Source: Lachnospiraceae bacterium (lineage in GTDB: Bacteria > Bacillota > Clostridia > Lachnospirales > Lachnospiraceae). From it: a DNA stretch of 37,057 nt. Positions 30,969 through 37,057 of this stretch are shown one piece after another (positions within the stretch are counted from its first letter, which is position 1; each line of letters begins with the position of its first letter). The DNA lies in assembly GCA_900770225.1 (NCBI GenBank), contig CAAGJU010000275.1, positions 1-37,057 on the forward strand, written 5' to 3'. The notes under the pieces are model-generated. The model was given only the letters and a program-made list of their open reading frames with translations. It did no database searches and had not been told where the DNA came from. A program made the translations under genes and the position numbers.

Positions 30969-31460
30969 TTAGAGCAGAGTTTCGTATTCACTGCGCTGAT
31001 CGTTGATTTGCGCTTTCCTGCGATTGATCTCTGCTTTGATCCGCGTAGCAAATGCCGCCTCGCACTCAGGAAGATGCCATGCAACGTATGCAACATAGGC
31101 GACGTCTTTTGAAGTGGGCTGTTCAGCTTCGCGAACTTGCGCTTTCACTTCCACATCTTCAGTATCAGTGGAAGGAGTAACATCGACCCAGCCGCAACTG
31201 ATACAAACACGCAGTCTGGACTCGAGGTATGTAGAGTTTCGAAAATACTTCACGCCCCTGCCTTCAAGTTCCAGTGACGCGAGATTCAATGCGGCTGTGG
31301 CACCCCACAACGCATGAAGGAAATCACTTAGCTCTTCGCCATAAGCACCAATTGCGTCAACCGCTTTTGCAAAGGTGTCTTCGCGTTCTTTTGCAAAATC
31401 AGCAACGATACTGTAATAATCCTTAGTCGCCTCAGTAATACCGCTTAATGTTTCGTTCAT
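30969..31460 (-). CDS. Hypothetical 163-aa protein
   Basis: MNETLSGITEATKDYYSIVA, start chosen by AAGGAGG at about 8 bases. Helical throughout; CISCGW contributes a CxxC in the middle. Soluble, acidic, no family recognised. It lies 13 bases before the DUF551 gene in the P3-derived run of small genes. Confidence 0.7.
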   Translation of the reverse strand: MNETLSGITEATKDYYSIVADFAKEREDTFAKAVDAIGAYGEELSDFLHALWGATAALNLASLELEGRGVKYFRNSTYLESRLRVCISCGWVDVTPSTDTEDVEVKAQVREAEQPTSKDVAYVAYVAWHLPECEAAFATRIKAEINRRKAQINDQRSEYETLL

Positions 31461-31476
31461 TCCTTTTCCTCCTTCT

Positions 31477-31941
31477 TCAGCAGTGGTAATCCCATGCGCG
31501 AAGAACATACAGTGTATCTGGCGCAGCGTCTGCGCACCAAGCGATAAATTGCATATCATTCATATCGCAGTAATGTTCGCTGAGAATATGAACGCCGTAA
31601 TCATCGCCGGTTGCGAGAACGCCAGCCAAGTACGGTGAAATGCCATCCGGATTCTTCTCACCGTTCGCCATGCGCGCATATAAAGTGCTCAGTGTTGCAT
31701 AGCGCTCTGTGAGCTCTTCTTTTGCTTTCGCGTGGTCAACGCACAGCTCGCCTTGATCCTTGACGCTTGGCTTCAGAAAGCAAAACGTATCGCACAGCAT
31801 CTTTGCAATGCCGGCATATTCGCTTTTCGGAAGCTCGTCCGTATAATCTGCAAATGACGGCATGCCATCGCAATAAAAGTCATCCAGTTCATACGGCGTT
31901 GAGGTCTTTTTTGTTCTTAAACAAACAATTGTAGAATGCAT
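31477..31941 (-). CDS. Hypothetical 154-aa protein
   Basis: MHSTIVCLRTKKTSTPYELD, with ribosome binding site AAAGGAGGG. Mixed alpha/beta, acidic, several Cys, and a C-terminal VLRAWDYHC. No membrane segment or known motif. Spacing to both neighbours is under 20 bases, so it belongs to the same transcript. Confidence 0.7.
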   Translation of the reverse strand: MHSTIVCLRTKKTSTPYELDDFYCDGMPSFADYTDELPKSEYAGIAKMLCDTFCFLKPSVKDQGELCVDHAKAKEELTERYATLSTLYARMANGEKNPDGISPYLAGVLATGDDYGVHILSEHYCDMNDMQFIAWCADAAPDTLYVLRAWDYHC

Positions 31942-31956
31942 ATTATTTTCCCTCCT

Positions 31957-32133
31957 TTACAGTACAAACCGGCTCACAATTAGGCCGGCCCAGCATGCTG
32001 CGAACAGCACGCCAAGAACTATCGCAGCACGACGTTCCTGACGGTTTACACATGACGTGATCATGCACAGTAAGAACAACTGCCCGTATCCGCAAATCCC
32101 GCGGAATAGGCTCCCACTGACAAACTGAATCAT
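31957..32133 (-). CDS. Small membrane protein, 58 aa
   Basis: MIQFVSGSLFRGICGYGQLF: two hydrophobic helices separated by a basic loop (CVNRQERRAA). The start at 32133 has GGAGGAGGG nearby; the longer open frame to 32331 overlaps the neighbouring gene and is Arg-rich junk. Behind a structured stretch at 32164-32200. It and the 74-aa neighbour could be a membrane pair. Confidence 0.6.
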   Translation of the reverse strand: MIQFVSGSLFRGICGYGQLFLLCMITSCVNRQERRAAIVLGVLFAACWAGLIVSRFVL

Positions 32134-32163
32134 AGAAATTACCCTCCTCCTGCGCCCTCCGCT

Positions 32164-32200
32164 ACGGGGCGCTCCATCGAAGCCGATGGTTCTGCCCCGT
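32164..32200. repeat. Nested inverted repeat in a 5' UTR
   Basis: ACGGGGC/GCCCCGT encloses CCATCG/CGATGG with small internal loops (13 base pairs in total). It lies between the 74-aa and 58-aa membrane protein genes, 31 bases before the latter's start, without a U-tract. It may modulate translation of the 58-aa protein. Confidence 0.6.
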
Positions 32201-32228
32201 GAATTGGGCGCCGGAATATTCACTTTTT

Positions 32229-32453
32229 CTATCTGTTGTCTTTGCTGACGTCGACGACGTAGAACTTGGCCATCGATACAAGCACACTGCACAGGAAGAA
32301 GATCGCTGTTTCCTTCATCGGGAAAATGCAAGCCACTGCAAAAGCTACAGCCTGCATACCGACAAGGAACATACTGCCATCCTTCCGCGCGTATGCTTCG
32401 ACCCCTTCAGAGACCAAAAGCATAATTCCCAAAACACTTGCAAATACGATCAT
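32229..32453 (-). CDS. Small membrane protein, 74 aa
   Basis: MIVFASVLGIMLLVSEGVEA: two to three hydrophobic helices (about 2-18, 28-45, 48-66) with a polar C-terminus (VVDVSKDNR). The ribosome binding site is GAAAGGAAG. No family recognised; the size and topology are compatible with a holin-like or toxin-like protein, but there is no specific evidence. Confidence 0.65.
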   Translation of the reverse strand: MIVFASVLGIMLLVSEGVEAYARKDGSMFLVGMQAVAFAVACIFPMKETAIFFLCSVLVSMAKFYVVDVSKDNR

Positions 32454-32482
32454 AGTATTTTGCTTCCTTTCTTTTTTTTCAT

Positions 32483-32839
32483 TCAGTACATCACTGCCAT
32501 CTCACCGTGCCAGCCTGCCGTTTCTCGTAGCAGATCATCCAGCGAGGATACGTCATGATGACCTAGCGGACCGCGTTTATCAAAAGTCGACAAACGATAT
32601 CTGCTGGCATCACGTGACAGTATCGTGGTAATGCGCCCGTTGCTATACTGCGCAGCGGACGGATGCTCGCCGAGCAACTTCGCCCAGAACCAGTTCTGGC
32701 AATCCAGATCGGCTTTGAAGCCGTCCGGATCGTCGAATGGACTAGAGTTGATTTCCGGCAGAAGTATGGTTTCGGCTCCTTCCGGAATCAGAAACTGAAG
32801 GCCGTCGGAAATGACGCCGAACTGAACATTCTTAGTCAT
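32483..32839 (-). CDS. Hypothetical 118-aa protein
   Basis: MTKNVQFGVISDGLQFLIPE, with GGAGGT about 8 bases before the ATG, which overlaps the upstream stop by 8 bases. Soluble and acidic, with a predicted mixed fold (NWFWAKLLGEHPSAAQY). No family recognised. The upstream frame to 33037 is not used. Confidence 0.7.
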   Translation of the reverse strand: MTKNVQFGVISDGLQFLIPEGAETILLPEINSSPFDDPDGFKADLDCQNWFWAKLLGEHPSAAQYSNGRITTILSRDASRYRLSTFDKRGPLGHHDVSSLDDLLRETAGWHGEMAVMY

Positions 32840-33566
32840 TGCAAGTACCTCCAATCCCCAGTTCCGCCGGCTCATACCACCTGTCGTGCTCCATATAAAC
32901 AAACGCCGGCATGATGATTGGCAGTTCCGTTTCTCCGCAGTATCCGTTGATCTCCTCCCAACGGATTTTGATATATGTCTGCGACGCATCGTCCGATATA
33001 CAGATGCCGTACACGTTCGCATCGAGTTTTGACACAATCTCCGTTAGGAACTGCTTCTCAGGCTGCGTGAGAAATGGCCATCTGTCGGCAGTGTCTTCCT
33101 CGGACAATGAAGCGACAGTCTTCTTTTCCTCTTCATAAATCTCTTCAGGAAAAGCATCTGTTTCAAATCCGTCATCAAAACGAATTCGCCACATGGGCCT
33201 GTTTTCTTTGCCGCATTCCTGCCAAGTCAGCCGGCGAACAACCTTAAACGGCTGCCCGTCATGCGCTTTCTCCGCAGACTTCTCTTGGTCAATGGAATGA
33301 TAGGCCGGACGCAGCGTTCGCTGATCGTATTCTGCGAACTGCGGGTCAGGCTTTGCGTTTTTTGCGAACATAAATCCAGACCAGAGAAGATTAATCGTAT
33401 CTTCTACCTCTTTTGCCGATTCCGCAGGCATCGTATAAGGCTGTCCATTAACATCAAGCTCAAAAGCGCCTTCGTCGACAGGATAAACCTCAAACTGCAG
33501 GCCATCTTCTGATTTCTCAATGGCAAGCTGGACAAGCTGGACAAGCAGATCCAAGTATGAATGCAT
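32832..33566 (-). CDS. Hypothetical 244-aa protein
   Basis: MHSYLDLLVQLVQLAIEKSE, with an excellent ribosome binding site (AAAGGAGG). The N-terminus contains a direct repeat of the codons for LVQL. The middle is acidic (EEIYEEEKKTVASLSEED) and the end is strand-rich (TYIKIRWEEINGYCGETELP). Soluble, no recognised domain. Overlaps the next gene by 8 bases. Confidence 0.72.
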   Translation of the reverse strand: MHSYLDLLVQLVQLAIEKSEDGLQFEVYPVDEGAFELDVNGQPYTMPAESAKEVEDTINLLWSGFMFAKNAKPDPQFAEYDQRTLRPAYHSIDQEKSAEKAHDGQPFKVVRRLTWQECGKENRPMWRIRFDDGFETDAFPEEIYEEEKKTVASLSEEDTADRWPFLTQPEKQFLTEIVSKLDANVYGICISDDASQTYIKIRWEEINGYCGETELPIIMPAFVYMEHDRWYEPAELGIGGTCND

Positions 33567-33588
33567 GTTTCATTTCCTCCTTTTTAAA

Positions 33589-33608
33589 GGGAAGCTGCTG
33601 TGCTTCCC
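33589..33608 (-). terminator. Intercistronic hairpin
   Basis: GGGAAGC/GCTTCCC with a six-base loop and only TTT after it on the minus strand, just upstream of the ribosome binding site of the 244-aa gene. Weak terminator or mRNA-stability element. Confidence 0.45.
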
Positions 33609-33615
33609 GTATCTC

Positions 33616-34398
33616 CTACTCTTCTCTCTCAGTGCTTTCCTCTCCCGGATACAGAATCTCGTCCCATTTCTGGCGAAACTCGTTATCCAGAATTCTCTTC
33701 TGCAGATCCAGCTTCTCGTACTCAGCAGCTAGATTCAGCACCATGCCGATAAGCTGCTTCGTGCGATCAGATACCTTCTCCGATGCAGATAACTTCTTCA
33801 GCTCTTCTGCATCGATAGACGACAAAGCTCTGTCACGAGAATCGCAGACGCGCCAGCACAGCGACATTGCTTTGTGGTCAGGACTTTCTTCAGCGCCCTT
33901 CCGAAGCAACGTCACGCCATGTGGCCAAGCATGCTCGAAGTAAAGCTGAACATGCTCCACGACATCCGAGCCATCGTAATATTCCGGATTTTTCGTCGTG
34001 ATCTCGAACTCATCAAGACTGCACCGTTCTTGGAAATACTGCATGTTCCAAGAAACCGTGTATGATCCGTCAGCGTTCAGATTTGCTACTTTGACGGTAC
34101 CGCCGTAGTAGTAATCTCCGTCCGCTTTAGAGATCAACCATGAATTATCCGTGCTATCCTCCGCAGCCTTGACAATGTCCTCCAAAGACTTTCCAGATAG
34201 CGTAAACGAATCAATATGATATGTATCTACCATATAGATCCCATCCTTGCCGAAGAACGGTACCCACCAGCCAGATGTCTGATCATCCAGACGATCGTTG
34301 CTCTTCAGTCCGGGAATTTCCCAACGGCCTACGATAGTGCGATAGAGACCATATCGGTTAATCCGGCATTTGCCGGTCCCAACGTATTTATCTTTCAT
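33616..34398 (-). CDS. Hypothetical 260-aa protein
   Basis: MKDKYVGTGKCRINRYGLYR, start at 34398 behind AAGGAG. The first 150 residues are rich in aromatic residues and strands (YYYGGTVKVANLNADGSYTV) and could be SH3- or beta-barrel-like. Residues 195-255 form a long charged helix (coiled coil). Soluble, no named family. 10 bases behind the 146-aa gene. Confidence 0.72.
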   Translation of the reverse strand: MKDKYVGTGKCRINRYGLYRTIVGRWEIPGLKSNDRLDDQTSGWWVPFFGKDGIYMVDTYHIDSFTLSGKSLEDIVKAAEDSTDNSWLISKADGDYYYGGTVKVANLNADGSYTVSWNMQYFQERCSLDEFEITTKNPEYYDGSDVVEHVQLYFEHAWPHGVTLLRKGAEESPDHKAMSLCWRVCDSRDRALSSIDAEELKKLSASEKVSDRTKQLIGMVLNLAAEYEKLDLQKRILDNEFRQKWDEILYPGEESTEREE

Positions 34399-34408
34399 AA
34401 TTTTCTCC

Positions 34409-34849
34409 TTAATCAATTTGCAGCTCTATCAGCCAGCAGTCATCACCAAGCTCTTCGCTGCTAGTGAATGTCCCCAGTTGATATCCGTGTGACTTCGCAT
34501 AATCGTTGATCAGATGTGCCCGATGCGGATCAGTGAATGCACATCTGTAATGACTGATCAGATACTGATGTGTGCCATCGTTGGTGTAGTCCGTGAACAC
34601 GTCAAATCCGTTGATCTTCCCTTTGCGGAAGAGATCGTCGGTGTACGCACACGCTTCCTCGTAATCAGACGGAGCGTCGAGATCGTAATCTAGCTTCTTC
34701 CAGTAGTCATGCGCATACGTTTCCATTGCAAGCTGGTGATTATAGTCGAAATAAAACTGATCACCGATAAGCACTACAGCAAGATTACGGTCCCAGTGTT
34801 GCCAGTCAGCGGTGATATCCTTTACGTACTCAATCTGTACTGACATCAT
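34409..34849 (-). CDS. Hypothetical 146-aa protein
   Basis: Starts at one of two adjacent ATGs (34849 or 34846) behind AAGGAGA. Acidic and aromatic-rich: DQFYFDYNHQLAMETYAHDY and DVFTDYTNDGTHQYL. Soluble, no known motif. The 71-aa Arg-rich frame overlapping its start is discarded. Confidence 0.7.
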   Translation of the reverse strand: MMSVQIEYVKDITADWQHWDRNLAVVLIGDQFYFDYNHQLAMETYAHDYWKKLDYDLDAPSDYEEACAYTDDLFRKGKINGFDVFTDYTNDGTHQYLISHYRCAFTDPHRAHLINDYAKSHGYQLGTFTSSEELGDDCWLIELQID

Positions 34850-34866
34850 CGTCTCCTTCAGCGCAC

Positions 34867-34896
34867 AAGAAAGGCTGCACGTGGTTGCGCAGCCTT
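34867..34896 (-). terminator. Hairpin terminator behind the 69-aa gene
   Basis: AAGGCTGC/GCAGCCTT around ten bases, then TTTCTT on the minus strand. The genes downstream have no clear promoter, so read-through is probably partial. Confidence 0.65.
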
Positions 34897-34923
34897 CGTG
34901 AGAATCGCAACATGGACATGCGC

Positions 34924-35133
34924 TTACGCCTCCTCGCCACAGTGCGAACGTGTTTCCGCTTTGATCCGTGTGCGCGTACGAGCCTTCTGCTTCTTCGTCG
35001 GAATAGCGCTTGTGCCTCTGACACTAGCGCCCCGGCGCGCAGCATTAAACTCGCGCAGTTCGGCCTTGTGGCCCGGCTGTCGCAAGCGCCTCATCAGCGC
35101 AGCTTCCGCCTTCTTTCTTTTGCTTGCCGTCAT
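34924..35133 (-). CDS. Small highly basic protein, 69 aa
   Basis: MTASKRKKAEAALMRRLRQP: about a third Lys/Arg, without hydrophobic core segments, so probably a nucleic-acid-binding or largely disordered peptide. Perfect ribosome binding site (AAAGGAGG) and a four-base ATGA overlap with the upstream 202-aa gene show coupled translation. Confidence 0.7.
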   Translation of the reverse strand: MTASKRKKAEAALMRRLRQPGHKAELREFNAARRGASVRGTSAIPTKKQKARTRTRIKAETRSHCGEEA

Positions 35134-35738
35134 TTTCCTTCCTCCTTTCCGGCATTGAGCTTTTCGACAGCGCGATCCACATAGTGCTTCAGCGCATCGT
35201 AGCCGCCGTTGTCAATTGCGCGCTTGGTGCGCGCACTGATACCGATCACGTAGAATGGCGCGCCCATCGGCACATCGTGCGACGACTCGCGCAGTTCAAG
35301 CGTTCGGCCGTTGTAGCGCACGATCGTATCGCTGACCTCATAGCCGCGATACAGCGCGTCAGACAGGTCGCCTACAACGTCTCCGCCATCGCGTTTATCC
35401 CACGTCAGGCACTCGCCATACAGCAGGTAGTACGGCGCGGGTTTTAGACACGATTCAAGAAGATACTTCTCGTACTCTGAATCGTACTTAACGTTTGCAC
35501 CGTATGCTTTCGCACCAACCACGTCTTCGAGATCGTTTTGCGGAATCGCGATCCAATCGCCGATGTCGTCGAAGATCTCATACCCGCGCTGTCGCAGCGC
35601 ATCAACTTCTTCCGGCGTCAGTGGTTCGCGCACCCCATCGATGAAGTAGCGCAGTCCATCGAACCCGCCAACCATCGCATAATGACACGCATCCTGGATA
35701 CACGTTTCCGCAAATGGCATTTCATTCTTCTTCAGCAT
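35130..35738 (-). CDS. Hypothetical 202-aa protein, first of the P3 operon
   Basis: MLKKNEMPFAETCIQDACHY. Contains two similar halves that may be internal repeats: GGFDGLRYFIDGVREPLTPE near the start and GGYDALKHYVDRAVEKLN at the end, both Gly-Gly-aromatic-Asp followed by a helix. Soluble and acidic. Ribosome binding site AAAGGAGG. Directly behind the P3 leader with its two terminator-like hairpins, so expression is likely attenuated. GCGC-rich DNA like dnaN. No named family. Confidence 0.72.
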   Translation of the reverse strand: MLKKNEMPFAETCIQDACHYAMVGGFDGLRYFIDGVREPLTPEEVDALRQRGYEIFDDIGDWIAIPQNDLEDVVGAKAYGANVKYDSEYEKYLLESCLKPAPYYLLYGECLTWDKRDGGDVVGDLSDALYRGYEVSDTIVRYNGRTLELRESSHDVPMGAPFYVIGISARTKRAIDNGGYDALKHYVDRAVEKLNAGKEEGK

Positions 35739-35761
35739 TCTCTATGTCCTCCTTTCTGAAG

Positions 35762-35790
35762 AAAAAAAGGGACACCGATGAGGGCGCCCC
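35762..35790 (-). terminator. P3 leader hairpin 2 (terminator/attenuator)
   Basis: GGGGCGCC/GGTGTCCC pair completely with G-U wobbles around a six-base loop and end in seven T, 24 bases before the 202-aa gene. Since it lies between P3 and its first gene, it must act as an attenuator unless P3 is silent. Confidence 0.75.
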
Positions 35791-35792
35791 GC

Positions 35793-35821
35793 AAATAAAA
35801 AACAGATGCACCCTTCATCTG
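35793..35821 (-). terminator. P3 leader hairpin 1 (terminator/attenuator)
   Basis: CAGATG/CATCTG with a seven-base loop, followed by TTTTTTATTTG. The same stem sequence and T-tract occur in the dnaN leader (20282-20306). Placed directly upstream of hairpin 2. Confidence 0.65.
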
Positions 35822-35873
35822 AAAATAGTTGCGCTTAATTGCGCATGCGCTCATAACGCGCAAAGACGAAAGA

Positions 35874-35916
35874 AGTATCTGATACTGTTATTATAGCTGA
35901 AAATATGCGTTTTGCA
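35874..35916 (-). promoter_or_regulatory. Promoter P3 of the right-hand operon
   Basis: Minus strand: TATGCA and TGCAAAACGCA (35906-35916), ten bases, TATAAT (35890-35895), then the perfect palindrome AGTATC-A-GATACT (35874-35886). Relative to P1 the palindrome differs at one base on each arm and the changes compensate, which argues for a dimeric protein-binding site. Confidence 0.75.
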
Positions 35917-36051
35917 TAACGCACAGTACGCGCCACCCGGGCCGGAATCCGTCCCGACGCGCGCAACACCAGCCATGCGCGGCTATACCCGCGCGGATAT
36001 AATCTACGCGCTGCGCATACAATATAGCGCCGATCGGGTATAGCGCGGCAC

Positions 36052-36080
36052 AAAAAAAGCTCTCCGATCGCGGAGAGCTT
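36052..36080 (-). terminator. Intrinsic terminator
   Basis: A perfect ten-pair stem AAGCTCTCCG/CGGAGAGCTT with a four-base loop and seven T on the minus strand, 12 bases behind the 146-aa gene at the right edge. Confidence 0.93.
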
Positions 36081-36091
36081 TGCGCGTTAGA

Positions 36092-36532
36092 TCAATACCA
36101 CGTCAGCGCTGTTTGCGCTTCTGCGCTTTCATCCAGCAGGCGCATGAAATCCGCGCCTGTCGCCGGATGCGCCCACCCTTCGTAGCCGATGCGAAGCGAT
36201 TCTAATTCACTGTGCTTCTGCGGATCCGCGCTGATTAGTTTCTTCAGCGCATCACAGCCAGCGCAGTCAAGTATACCGTCCGCGTCGCTTGCGAATAAGA
36301 ATTCAAACACGGGATCGCATTCGTCGCCATGCGCGAGTTCGTACTCCGCAATCATGTCATTCAACCGTGCAGTGACAGCGTCTGTCTCGCCATCGCACTG
36401 ATGATCAAAGAACGCCGCATACTGCGCACCGAACTCTGCGCTGATCATGTGCGCGATACAGCAGCGCAGCCGAGCCATTCCACTATACGTGATGTCGATA
36501 CTGCGCATAGGACTGGCAAATGTCACGCCCAT
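36092..36532 (-). CDS. Hypothetical 146-aa acidic protein
   Basis: MGVTFASPMRSIDITYSGMA. The ATG at 36532 overlaps the upstream stop by ten bases; there is no obvious ribosome binding site, so coupling is likely, and downstream ATGs (36508, 36478) are alternatives. Acidic and helical with several Cys (CCIAHMISAEF, DCAGCDAL). Soluble, no named family. GCGC-rich DNA. Confidence 0.65.
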   Translation of the reverse strand: MGVTFASPMRSIDITYSGMARLRCCIAHMISAEFGAQYAAFFDHQCDGETDAVTARLNDMIAEYELAHGDECDPVFEFLFASDADGILDCAGCDALKKLISADPQKHSELESLRIGYEGWAHPATGADFMRLLDESAEAQTALTWY

Positions 36533-36864
36533 GCGCTCGCCTCGTACTCGCTGATAAATTCAACCAGCGCTTTCTCTGCTCTGCGCTTGAAGCGCCCCAG
36601 CGGATCCTTCTGCGCAGTGACGTGGCGCACAGACTTAACACTACCGGCCCACGCGCCATGACCGCCGTATTCCAGCTCCTGGCGGAACACTTCCAGATCG
36701 TAGACATAATTGCGCGAATTGTAATATGCGCGGTGGATATCGACTAAGTAACTTGCATTCGGTGAAGCCACGCGCACCCAGCCGAAGATATCATCTTCTT
36801 CTTTCGAGCACTGAGCTTCGTCGAATGATTCGCGTTCGAAGCTCCAATCAAAAGTGTATGGCAT
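36523..36864 (-). CDS. Hypothetical 113-aa protein
   Basis: MPYTFDWSFERESFDEAQCS; start at 36864 chosen for AAAGGAGG upstream, rather than the longer frame to 36975. Strand-rich middle (GWVRVASPNASYLVDIHRAY) and a basic helical C-terminus (GRFKRRAEKALVEFISEYEA). Soluble, no named family. First gene of a two-gene unit ending at 36052. Confidence 0.7.
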   Translation of the reverse strand: MPYTFDWSFERESFDEAQCSKEEDDIFGWVRVASPNASYLVDIHRAYYNSRNYVYDLEVFRQELEYGGHGAWAGSVKSVRHVTAQKDPLGRFKRRAEKALVEFISEYEASAWA

Positions 36865-36972
36865 ATCTTTCCCCTCCTTTTTAATCTTCCCAGATGATAT
36901 TCCTTTACTGCTCATCCTTGATATCGATGATAAAAAACTTAGCTTAATTAGCGACTTGGTGATTTTCTTGAG

Positions 36973-37037
36973 CACTGTACCTGATGAGGTACAGTGATTA
37001 TGGGATATCAGCTTAGACTACCTGTATAAAGAGGTAG
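36973..37037 (+). promoter_or_regulatory. Two hairpins with interchangeable arms before a plus-strand start
   Basis: CACTGTACCT/AGGTACAGTG (36973-36996, ten perfect pairs, four-base loop) is followed by CTACCT/AGGTAG (37018-37037), whose second arm contains the ribosome binding site of the edge gene. Both hairpins share TACCT/AGGTA, so the arms can swap partners. That would switch the ribosome site between hidden and exposed. Confidence 0.5.
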
Positions 37038-37043
37038 AAAACC

Positions 37044-37057
37044 ATGTCAGATATCGA
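37044..37057 (+). CDS. Start of a plus-strand gene at the right edge (partial)
   Basis: ATG TCA GAT ATC (MSDI) with AGAGGT about 8 bases upstream, cut by the window end. It is the only plus-strand start with a good ribosome binding site near the right side and follows the hairpin pair at 36973-37037. Product unknown. Confidence 0.45.

Noticed and set aside
34830..35045. 71-codon Arg-rich frame on the minus strand
   Set aside because: Overlaps the better-supported 69-aa gene in another frame and spans a terminator; no ribosome binding site.
1..37057. Circular junction between the two window ends
   Set aside because: Joining the right-edge ATG frame to the left edge gives a stop after a few codons and no shared terminal sequence, so the ends do not look like a split gene.

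Overview
The window looks like a piece of a large plasmid or phage-plasmid-like element from an anaerobic Gram-positive (Bacillota) bacterium. This is inferred from GGAGG-type ribosome binding sites before almost every gene, SipW/TasA-type secretion genes, Listeria-Bacteroides-type surface repeats, and a class III (oxygen-sensitive) ribonucleotide reductase. I see no rRNA, tRNA, capsid, terminase or CRISPR array. A small two-TM lipoprotein at the left edge resembles type IV secretion pilins, which hints at conjugation. Nearly all genes lie on the minus strand, so the window reads functionally from right to left; only partial frames at the two edges are on the plus strand.

Right part (30.5-37 kb): a long run of small uncharacterised genes (one DUF551-like), tightly packed or overlapping, led by promoter P3 and two tandem terminator-like hairpins in its leader. 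Middle right (23.1-30.4 kb): a cell-surface operon. In order it encodes a thioredoxin-like lipoprotein, a membrane-anchored surface protein, a SipW-type signal peptidase, two tandem TasA/camelysin-like proteins, a 907-aa repeat protein with the same signal type, and a 239-aa secreted protein. A strong terminator ends it. Next comes a separate 842-aa protein that joins an Lgt-like membrane domain to six extracellular repeats. Centre (14.7-20.4 kb): promoter P2, a DNA polymerase sliding clamp (dnaN) and an anaerobic ribonucleotide reductase (nrdD) with a fused redoxin domain, then two unknown genes.

At 13.8-14.7 kb lies about 0.85 kb without a credible gene and extraordinarily dense in GCGC. 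Promoter P1 then drives a replication/recombination operon (13.5-5.8 kb): a DUF1071 single-strand annealing protein, a CHC2/Toprim primase-like protein, five small overlapping genes, an inserted IscB nuclease with its upstream omega-RNA, three more small genes, a guanylate-kinase-like nucleotide kinase and a HAD 5'-nucleotidase. To the left are an RNase-H-fold-like protein without the usual catalytic residues, a 290-aa protein with a possible HTH, a NERD-domain membrane protein and the pilin-like lipoprotein.

The replication genes (SSAP, primase, clamp), the nucleotide genes (NrdD, kinase, nucleotidase) and the P3 cluster appear co-regulated. P1, P2 and P3 share a -10 box, a palindrome at the start site and an operator-like palindrome at -35, all with identical spacing. 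The most unusual items are this three-promoter regulon, the IscB-omega-RNA insertion inside the replication operon, the GCGC-rich non-coding segment, the mobile TasA/SipW surface operon with a duplicated structured RNA element, and the Lgt-repeat and NrdD-redoxin fusions.
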